Below are positions 1 through 5,050 of a stretch of 6,237 nt of DNA, piece after piece (the stretch's first letter is position 1; the number at the start of each line of letters is the position of its first letter). Where the stretch lies: NCBI GenBank assembly GCA_007132365.1, contig SLOS01000015.1, forward strand, positions 1-6,237, given 5' to 3'. Origin of the DNA: Bacteroidales bacterium. Lineage in GTDB: Bacteria; Bacteroidota; Bacteroidia; Bacteroidales; PUMT01. Under the pieces are notes generated by a model that made no database searches, was not told where the DNA came from, and saw nothing but the letters and a program-made list of their open reading frames with translations. Position numbers and translations under genes: made by a program.

Positions 1-2
1 AC

Positions 3-143
3 CCCGAAACCATTGAACCAAGATTGACATTTGTCAACGGAACAACCGCCCTGGCAAAAGACTTTTTCCAGCCGGTTGCTGATGCGCTGGAAGCCAGGTT
101 TCAGGAGCTTTTGGAAGAATGGACGGGTGAAAGCGACAGGTAA
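3..143 (+). CDS. C-terminal fragment of an unidentified protein, 5' end outside the window
   Basis: This frame is open from the first complete codon to a TAA at 141-143, giving 46 visible residues that begin PETIEPRLTFVNGTTALAKD and end EEWTGESDR. The last 30 or so residues look like an amphipathic, acidic helix (the stretch ADALEARFQELLEEW), typical of a soluble domain's C-terminal helix. No membrane segment, catalytic motif or cysteine is visible. I do not recognise the family. Reality is supported by the absence of stops in this frame while both other forward frames are interrupted early, by protein-like composition, and by a strong rho-independent terminator starting 47 bases after the stop and oriented for this gene. 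It converges on valS. Function unknown; the upstream part would be needed to name it. Confidence 0.7.
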   Translation, partial: PETIEPRLTFVNGTTALAKDFFQPVADALEARFQELLEEWTGESDR

Positions 144-190
144 ATAGTAATTAATGGTTAGGACCCGGATGTGTTAAACCGGAATTTATG

Positions 191-225
191 ATCCGGACTG
201 CTACGGCAGTCCGGATTTTATTTTA
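191..225 (+). terminator. Intrinsic terminator with perfect 11-bp stem and UACG tetraloop
   Basis: The arms ATCCGGACTGC (191-201) and GCAGTCCGGAT (206-216) are exact reverse complements around the loop TACG. The closing C-G pair plus UACG is the extra-stable UNCG tetraloop. A T-rich tract TTTATTTTA (217-225) follows on the plus strand, so it ends transcripts of the gene stopping at 143. Read on the minus strand, the sequence after the hairpin is CATAAATTCC, with no proper U-tract, and the loop is CGTA. It should therefore work poorly as the valS terminator, although the hairpin could still protect a valS 3' end. Confidence 0.92.
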
Positions 226-289
226 CCAGGCCGCTCCGGGTCAGGGCCGGACAGGATCTCTTAAGATTATAATTATTTTGAGACCAGGT

Positions 290-2923
290 TTATTGCCCCA
301 GGCTTTTGAGCCTCTCCTCCAGTGAAGCGATCTTACTAAGGGCATCGGCCTTTTTGGCCCTCTCCATTTCAATTACCTTCTCAGGTGCATTTCTGACAAA
401 TCTTTCATTGTTGAGCTTCTGCATTACCGAGGCAAGAAAACCCCTGTTGTATTCCAGCTCCTTTTTGATCTTTGCCGTTTCTGATAAGATATCCAGCTTG
501 TCTTCCAGTGGAACGAACAATTCGGTGGTTTTCACCATAAATGAAACAGCGTTTTCCGGTTTGCGGTCCGTCACGGTTATTCCCGAAAGGTTGCACAATT
601 TGACAATAACCTCACCGAATGGTGGAAGAGCTGTTACACCATTGGTCCTTACCAGCAGGGGCAATGATTCTTTACGCGGGATATTCTTTTCTGCCCGGAT
701 GGTGCGGATGGCACTCACAATTTCCATTGCAAAGCTGAAATCAGTCAGCAATTTCTTTTCCACCCTTGCCGGCTCAGGCATTCGGGCAATTACAATACTC
801 TCCCCCCTGCTCCTGGTTTCAAGTTTCTGCCATAACTCCTCGGTAATAAATGGCATCAGGGGATGCAGAAGACGGAGAAGTTTGTCAAAAAAAACAATTG
901 TGGCGGCGTAACTTTTATTATCAACCGGTTGTTTGTAATCCGGCTTGACAATCTCCAGGTACCATGAAGAAAAATCATCCCAGAAGAGCTTATATAGCAG
1001 CATAAGCGCTTCTGAGAGTTTGTAGCGGTCATACATTTTATCCAGGCGGAAGATCGCTTCACTTAGTCTTGAATCAAACCATCTGATTGCTGAAACCGAG
1101 TGCAATGGCTGTTCAGTTTTGTCACCGGTCTTCCAGCTGCTGACCAGCCTGAAGGCATTCCATATTTTATTTGAGAAATTGCGGCCCTGCTCGGTCAGGC
1201 TTTCATCAAACAAAAGATCACCACCCGCGGGAGAACATAAAAGCATTCCAACCCTTACACCGTCCGCACCATACTTACTTATAAGCTCAAGTGGTTCAGG
1301 GGAGTTTCCGAGGGACTTGGACATCTTTCTGCCCAGCTTGTCACGCACTATACCGGTCAGATATACATTGTCAAACGGCTTCTCCCTGCGGTACTCATAT
1401 CCTGCCATTATCATGCGGGCTACCCAGAAAAAGAGGATCTCGGGAGCTGTAACCAGGTCATTTGTAGGATAATAGTACTTGTAATCGGCATTATCCGGAT
1501 CCCTGATGCCGTCAAATACGGCAATGGGCCACAGCCATGAGGAGAACCATGTATCCAGTACGTCTTCATCCTGGCGCAGATCAGAAACCTGTAGTTTGCT
1601 GTTGCCTGTCTTTTCAATTGCCAGTTTCAGGGCTTCATCAGCGGACCCGGCCACGACAAATTCATTACCCCCCTGAATATACCATGCAGGAATACGGTGC
1701 CCCCACCATAACTGCCTTGAAATGCACCAGTCTTTTATATTCTCCATCCAGTGCCGGTAGGTATTTTTAAATTTAACAGGGTGAAATTTTACATTGTTGT
1801 TCATTACATTTACCAGGGCAGGCCCTGCCATCTCCTGCATCCGGCAGAACCATTGCATTGAAAGCCTCGGTTCTATGGCAGAATCCGTACGCTCTGAAAA
1901 ACCAACCTTATTTACATAATCCTCAACTTTTACCATGAATCCCTCGTCTGTAAGTTTTTTTACAGCGGCATCGCGGGCATCAAAACGGTCCATGCCGATA
2001 AAAATCTCTGCTTTCACCCCCAGTGTACCATCAGGATTGAAGATATCAATCACCTCCAAATTATGCCTTATACCTATTTCATAGTCGTTTATATCGTGGG
2101 CTGGGGTGATCTTGAGTGCTCCCGTGCCGAATTCCATATCGACATAATCATCAGTTATCACTGGCACAATACGATTTACCATCGGGACCATGACTTTTTT
2201 TCCATGCAGGTGGCTGAACCTTTTGTCGCGCGGATTGACACTTACCGCGGTATCACCCAGAATGGTCTCAGGCCTTGTTGTTGCAACGATGACCCATTCA
2301 TTCTCCCCCTGAACCGGATAACGTACATAGTAGAGTTTTGAATTCAGTTCCCTGTAAACGACTTCCTCATCCGATACAGCGGTCATTGCCTGCGGATCCC
2401 AGTTCACCATTCTCACACCCCTGTAGATCAGACCCTTATTGTACAGGTCAATAAAAACATCAATAACACTTTCAGAATAGCTTTCATCCATAGTAAAGAC
2501 GGTGCGTGACCAGTCGCATGATGCACCCAGCTTTTTCAACTGTTCAAGGATGATTCCCCCGTGTTTTTCCTTCCACTGCCATGCATGCCCCAGGAACTCC
2601 TCCCGTGAAAGACTTGATTTGTCAATACCTTCCTCTTTCAGCCTGGCAACCACCCTTGCTTCGGTGGCTATTGAGGCATGATCCGTACCCGGGACCCAGC
2701 AAGCGTTCTTTCCTCTCATCCTGGCCCTTCTTACCAGGATATCCTGAATGGTATTGTTAAGCATATGCCCCATATGCAGAACACCGGTCACATTTGGCGG
2801 TGGTATGACAATAGTATATGGTTCCCGGTCATCCGGCGATGATCTGAAAAAACCATTCTCAAGCCAGTATTTGTACCATGTTTCTTCTGTTTCTGCAGGA
2901 TTATATTTTGAAGGAATCTCCAT
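290..2923 (-). CDS. valS: Valine--tRNA ligase (ValRS)
   Basis: Cytoplasmic class Ia aminoacyl-tRNA synthetase that charges tRNA-Val with valine using ATP. The order of parts is complete: the HIGH-type motif HMGH at residues 50-53 within PPNVTGVLHMGH; the CP1 editing domain that removes mischarged threonine, with TTRPETILGDTA (215-226) and GTGALKITPAHDIND (266-280); the DWCISRQLWWGHRIPAW block (398-414); DVLDTWFSSWLWP (454-466); KMSKS at 533-537; a helical anticodon-binding domain around 610-760; and the C-terminal tRNA-binding coiled coil from about 810 to 877. At 877 aa it is near the usual bacterial length. The segment between HRIPAW and DVLDTWF has no cysteines, so the zinc knuckle of some ValRS (such as Thermus) is missing, as I recall for E. 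coli ValRS. The ATG start (2921-2923) gives the usual N-terminus EIPSKYNPAETE; no Shine-Dalgarno precedes it (bases before ATG read ATTTTATCCGG). It is monocistronic here and divergent from the aminotransferase. No frameshift or missing catalytic motif is seen. Confidence 0.98.
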   Translation of the reverse strand: MEIPSKYNPAETEETWYKYWLENGFFRSSPDDREPYTIVIPPPNVTGVLHMGHMLNNTIQDILVRRARMRGKNACWVPGTDHASIATEARVVARLKEEGIDKSSLSREEFLGHAWQWKEKHGGIILEQLKKLGASCDWSRTVFTMDESYSESVIDVFIDLYNKGLIYRGVRMVNWDPQAMTAVSDEEVVYRELNSKLYYVRYPVQGENEWVIVATTRPETILGDTAVSVNPRDKRFSHLHGKKVMVPMVNRIVPVITDDYVDMEFGTGALKITPAHDINDYEIGIRHNLEVIDIFNPDGTLGVKAEIFIGMDRFDARDAAVKKLTDEGFMVKVEDYVNKVGFSERTDSAIEPRLSMQWFCRMQEMAGPALVNVMNNNVKFHPVKFKNTYRHWMENIKDWCISRQLWWGHRIPAWYIQGGNEFVVAGSADEALKLAIEKTGNSKLQVSDLRQDEDVLDTWFSSWLWPIAVFDGIRDPDNADYKYYYPTNDLVTAPEILFFWVARMIMAGYEYRREKPFDNVYLTGIVRDKLGRKMSKSLGNSPEPLELISKYGADGVRVGMLLCSPAGGDLLFDESLTEQGRNFSNKIWNAFRLVSSWKTGDKTEQPLHSVSAIRWFDSRLSEAIFRLDKMYDRYKLSEALMLLYKLFWDDFSSWYLEIVKPDYKQPVDNKSYAATIVFFDKLLRLLHPLMPFITEELWQKLETRSRGESIVIARMPEPARVEKKLLTDFSFAMEIVSAIRTIRAEKNIPRKESLPLLVRTNGVTALPPFGEVIVKLCNLSGITVTDRKPENAVSFMVKTTELFVPLEDKLDILSETAKIKKELEYNRGFLASVMQKLNNERFVRNAPEKVIEMERAKKADALSKIASLEERLKSLGQ

Positions 2924-3020
2924 CCGGATAAAATATTGATATTTAACTATTCCCTGATAATGAAATGCACTTTATATGTTTAATGAACCTGTACCACCTG
3001 TGTCCACAGTCTTTGAAAAG

Positions 3021-3028
3021 CAAAAATA
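3021..3028 (-). promoter_or_regulatory. Candidate -7 promoter element for valS (TATTTTTG, minus strand)
   Basis: On the minus strand these bases read TATTTTTG, an exact match to the Bacteroidota primary-sigma -7 consensus TAnnTTTG. Transcription from here would give valS a 5' leader of roughly 90 bases. The -33 TTTG element is not seen at the usual 19-21 base spacing (the sequence there is GC-rich), so only half the promoter is recognisable and the match could be chance in A/T-rich DNA. Confidence 0.35.
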
Positions 3029-3040
3029 ATCAATTCGGCG

Positions 3041-3062
3041 AAAAATTTCCGGGTTGCCCGAA
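3041..3062 (-). other. Small hairpin followed by T5 on the minus strand, upstream of valS
   Basis: Read on the minus strand, TTCGGG (3062-3057) pairs with CCCGGA (3053-3048) across the 3-base loop CAA, with one G-U pair, and is followed by AATTTTT (3047-3041). This resembles a weak intrinsic terminator pointing toward valS. It lies upstream of the candidate valS -7 element, so it would not be a leader attenuator of that promoter; at most it would stop antisense transcripts coming from the aminotransferase side. The stem is only six pairs, so its function is doubtful. Confidence 0.25.
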
Positions 3063-3143
3063 TTAAAAAGCAGCCGGGAGGGATAACAGCGGTATGCCCT
3101 GAATTTAACAACAATTATCATTCTTTAATTGATTGCTAAAAGT

Positions 3144-3151
3144 TATTTTTG
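3144..3151 (+). promoter_or_regulatory. Candidate -7 promoter element for the aminotransferase gene (TATTTTTG)
   Basis: TATTTTTG matches the Bacteroidota -7 consensus TAnnTTTG exactly and lies 24 bases before the ATG at 3176, implying a very short leader of under 20 bases. The expected -33 TTTG is not clear: the spot 19-20 bases upstream reads TTCT, and a TTTA (3124-3127) sits a little too close. The position directly ahead of an unambiguous start, in a 252-base divergent intergenic region, makes it the best promoter candidate for this gene. Confidence 0.5.
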
Positions 3152-3175
3152 TTATATTAACCAAACATAACAATT

Positions 3176-4375
3176 ATGCCCAGGATTTCAGAAAAAGGCA
3201 GGCTTATGCCGGCATCGCCTATCCGGAAACTGGTTCCGTTTGCAGAAGAAGCAAAGCGAAAGGGTAGGAAAATCTACCATCTGAACATTGGTCAGCCGGA
3301 TATTCCCACACCTAAGGTGGCCCTGGATGCAATTCATAACAATACCCTTGAAGTAGTCGAATACAGCCACTCGGCAGGGAATGAATCATATCGCCGCAAA
3401 TTGTCGGAATATTACCGGGACATAGATATCGACGTGGATCATAACCAGATAATTATTACAACCGGCGGCTCCGAAGCGATTCTTTTCGCACTGATGTCAT
3501 GCCTGGATCCCGGTGATGAGGTTATAGTGCCCGAACCTTTTTATGCCAATTATAACGGTTTTACCGTAGCCGCAGGAGTGAAAATAGTTCCGGTCACATC
3601 ATACATAGAAACAGGTTTTGCGCTTCCTCCCATTGCTGATTTTGAGAAACTGATCACTCCACGTACAAGGGGTGTGATCATCTGCAATCCCAATAACCCT
3701 ACAGGATATCTTTATTCAAAAGGGGAGATGGAGAAACTGGGAGAACTTATCAAAAAGCATGATCTCTATCTTTTTTCAGATGAGGTATACCGGGAGTTTT
3801 GCTATGACGGGCACACGCATTTCTCGGCGATGCATATTAAAGGTGCTGGACAGAACGTAATACTTATAGATTCTGTTTCCAAGAGATATTCTGCCTGTGG
3901 CGTGAGGATTGGTGCACTGGTAACAAAAAACCCGGATATAATATCTACGGCCATCAAGTTTGCCCAGGCAAGACTGAGTCCCCCTTCTTTCGGACAGATA
4001 GTTGGTGAGGCAGCCCTTGAGACAACGCAAGAGTATTTTGATATGGTATCGGAGGAGTATGTCCAAAGAAGGAACCTGATGGTAGGTATGCTGAATAAAA
4101 TAGAAGGGGTGGTCTGCCCGTTGCCTAAAGGAGCATTTTATACAACAGTCCGGCTCCCGGTAGATGATGCAGATCAGTTCTCTCAGTGGTTGCTGAGCGA
4201 TTTTGAATATGATAATGAAACTCTGATGCTGGCGCCCGCCTCCGGCTTTTATTCAACCCCGGAGCTGGGGAAAAATGAGGTGAGGATTGCCTATGTGCTT
4301 AAGAAGGAAGATATTGAAAAAGCAATGATTTGCCTGGAAAAAGCACTGGAAACTTATCCCGGGCGGAGATTATGA
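3176..4375 (+). CDS. Class I PLP-dependent aminotransferase, aspartate-aminotransferase-like
   Basis: A 399-residue fold-type I aminotransferase, cytoplasmic, moving an amino group between an amino acid and a 2-oxo acid. Family landmarks in order: GQPDIPTP (39-46); TTGGSEA (95-101) for PLP-phosphate contact; NPNNPTG (171-177); SDEVY (201-205), with Asp202 for the pyridine nitrogen and Tyr205 for O3'; SVSKRYSACGVRIG (233-246), with Lys236 the Schiff-base lysine and Arg244 a phosphate ligand; and NEVRIAY (367-373), with Arg370 for the substrate alpha-carboxylate. Everything needed for catalysis is present and the length is normal. The ATG start gives MPRISEKGRLMPASPIRKL, which fits related proteins; no Shine-Dalgarno is present. 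Substrate is uncertain: where Thermus aspartate aminotransferase, as I recall it, has GGKQ and PYW, this protein has GGSE and PFY, so the side-chain-binding lysine and the usual stacking tryptophan are replaced. Naming it aspartate aminotransferase is therefore a family label only. It could be the first gene of a loose + strand pair with the bacterioferritin gene. Confidence 0.95.
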   Translation: MPRISEKGRLMPASPIRKLVPFAEEAKRKGRKIYHLNIGQPDIPTPKVALDAIHNNTLEVVEYSHSAGNESYRRKLSEYYRDIDIDVDHNQIIITTGGSEAILFALMSCLDPGDEVIVPEPFYANYNGFTVAAGVKIVPVTSYIETGFALPPIADFEKLITPRTRGVIICNPNNPTGYLYSKGEMEKLGELIKKHDLYLFSDEVYREFCYDGHTHFSAMHIKGAGQNVILIDSVSKRYSACGVRIGALVTKNPDIISTAIKFAQARLSPPSFGQIVGEAALETTQEYFDMVSEEYVQRRNLMVGMLNKIEGVVCPLPKGAFYTTVRLPVDDADQFSQWLLSDFEYDNETLMLAPASGFYSTPELGKNEVRIAYVLKKEDIEKAMICLEKALETYPGRRL

Positions 4376-4450
4376 TCGGAAAGCATTATCTTACTTCAGG
4401 GTTTTATCCCCGAAAGGGAATATCTCTGATCCCGCACCACAGGAAAAAGT

Positions 4451-4474
4451 TTTACTGCATTACTTGATTACTTA
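4451..4474 (+). repeat. Three tandem 8-bp imperfect repeats upstream of the bacterioferritin gene
   Basis: TTTACTGC, ATTACTTG and ATTACTTA follow one another at 4451-4458, 4459-4466 and 4467-4474, sharing the core TTACT with a period of exactly eight. The second unit contains the CTTG proposed as the -33 element of the promoter just downstream. A role as a regulator-binding site is only inference; A/T-rich chance repetition is possible. Confidence 0.4.
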
Positions 4475-4494
4475 TCCTGATTTATCTATTTTTA
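4463..4494 (+). promoter_or_regulatory. Candidate sigma-ABfr-type promoter for the bacterioferritin gene
   Basis: CTTG (4463-4466) and TATTTTTA (4487-4494) are separated by 20 bases. They match the Bacteroidota consensus TTTG / TAnnTTTG at three of four and five of six defined positions, with the expected 19-21 base spacing. The predicted start of transcription would be near 4501, leaving a leader of about 40 bases before the ATG at 4542. It suggests the gene is transcribed on its own rather than only by read-through from the aminotransferase gene 166 bases upstream. Confidence 0.5.
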
Positions 4495-4505
4495 CTTCAA
4501 TTTTA

Positions 4506-4522
4506 TACAAATCATTACAAAT
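4506..4522 (+). repeat. Direct repeat TACAAAT, 10-bp period, in the bacterioferritin leader
   Basis: TACAAAT occurs at 4506-4512 and again at 4516-4522, separated by CAT, so the copies are about one helical turn apart. They lie just after the predicted transcription start of the bacterioferritin gene, where a repressor could act. This is suggestive only, because the surrounding DNA is very A/T-rich. Confidence 0.35.
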
Positions 4523-4541
4523 ATAAACCATATCAATAACC

Positions 4542-5039
4542 ATGAAGAAAAAAAGTATTGAACTTCTGAACAAGGCTGTTGCTGATGAACTAAGTGCCGT
4601 ACATCAGTATATGTATTTTCATTTTCATTGCGATGACCAGGGATTTGACCTGCTGGCAAATCTTTTCAAACGCATTTCTATTGAAGAGATGATGCACGTT
4701 GAGAGGCTGGCTGAAAGGATTTTGTTCCTTGGCGGAGATGTGGATATGAAACTGTCCCAGCATATACAAACCGTGCAGGATGTAAGAGAAATGCTCAAGA
4801 TGGCCGCAGAAATGGAAGAGTCAGCCACTGTTGATTATAATAACTGGGCCAATGAATGTTCACAAAACGCAGATTCAGTCTCCAAAAAGCTATTTGAAGA
4901 TCTCGTTGCTGATGAAGAGAGGCACCAGGACCGGTTTGAAGATGAGATGGATAATCTCAAAAAATATGGCGACAACTATCTTGCCCTGCAGTCGATCGAG
5001 AGAAGCAAGAGTGTTTCAGGCTCCACAGGTGCGGAATAA
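4542..5039 (+). CDS. bfr: Bacterioferritin-family iron-storage protein
   Basis: A 165-residue four-helix ferritin-like protein, expected to assemble into a cytoplasmic shell that oxidises Fe(II) and stores or detoxifies iron. Against E. coli Bfr as I recall it, residues from about 16 to 128 align without gaps at an offset of two. All six ferroxidase ligands are kept: Glu16 (for Glu18), Glu49 and His52 in EEMMH (Glu51, His54), Glu92 (Glu94), and Glu125 and His128 in DEERH (Glu127, His130). Met50 matches Met52, the haem ligand of Bfr, so haem binding between subunits is possible. Differences are Arg44 in place of the inner-surface His46, and a His/Cys cluster in helix A (His21, His27, His29, Cys30). 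The protein has a short polar tail after LALQSIERSK. ATG start with no Shine-Dalgarno; no signal peptide. It has its own candidate promoter and ends 11 bases from the convergent namZ-type gene. A DPS-like or non-haem ferritin role is the alternative. Confidence 0.93.
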   Translation: MKKKSIELLNKAVADELSAVHQYMYFHFHCDDQGFDLLANLFKRISIEEMMHVERLAERILFLGGDVDMKLSQHIQTVQDVREMLKMAAEMEESATVDYNNWANECSQNADSVSKKLFEDLVADEERHQDRFEDEMDNLKKYGDNYLALQSIERSKSVSGSTGAE

Positions 5040-5050
5040 TTTTCAATCGA

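Noticed and set aside
254..285. Hairpin GGATCTC / GAGACC as the valS terminator
   Set aside because: The arms pair with a bulge around a long A/T-rich loop, and no U-tract follows on the minus strand; too weak to call.
306..911. Open frame of about 200 codons on the plus strand, opposite the valS 3' part
   Set aside because: It is antisense to conserved ValRS coding sequence, has low-complexity Ser/Leu-rich composition and no family resemblance; it is a shadow of valS codon usage.
1119..1472. Plus-strand frame opposite the ValRS KMSKS region
   Set aside because: Fully inside the conserved valS catalytic domain on the other strand, with no independent coding signal.
2924..3060. T-box or amino-acid-responsive attenuator ahead of valS
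   Set aside because: No T-box consensus or specifier stem is seen. The only hairpin with a T-run on this strand is a six-pair stem upstream of the likely promoter, and T-boxes are not typical of Bacteroidota.
4386..4440. Terminator after the aminotransferase gene
   Set aside because: Only a four-pair TCCC/GGGA stem is present, without a following T-run, so read-through toward bfr or an unseen mechanism remains possible.
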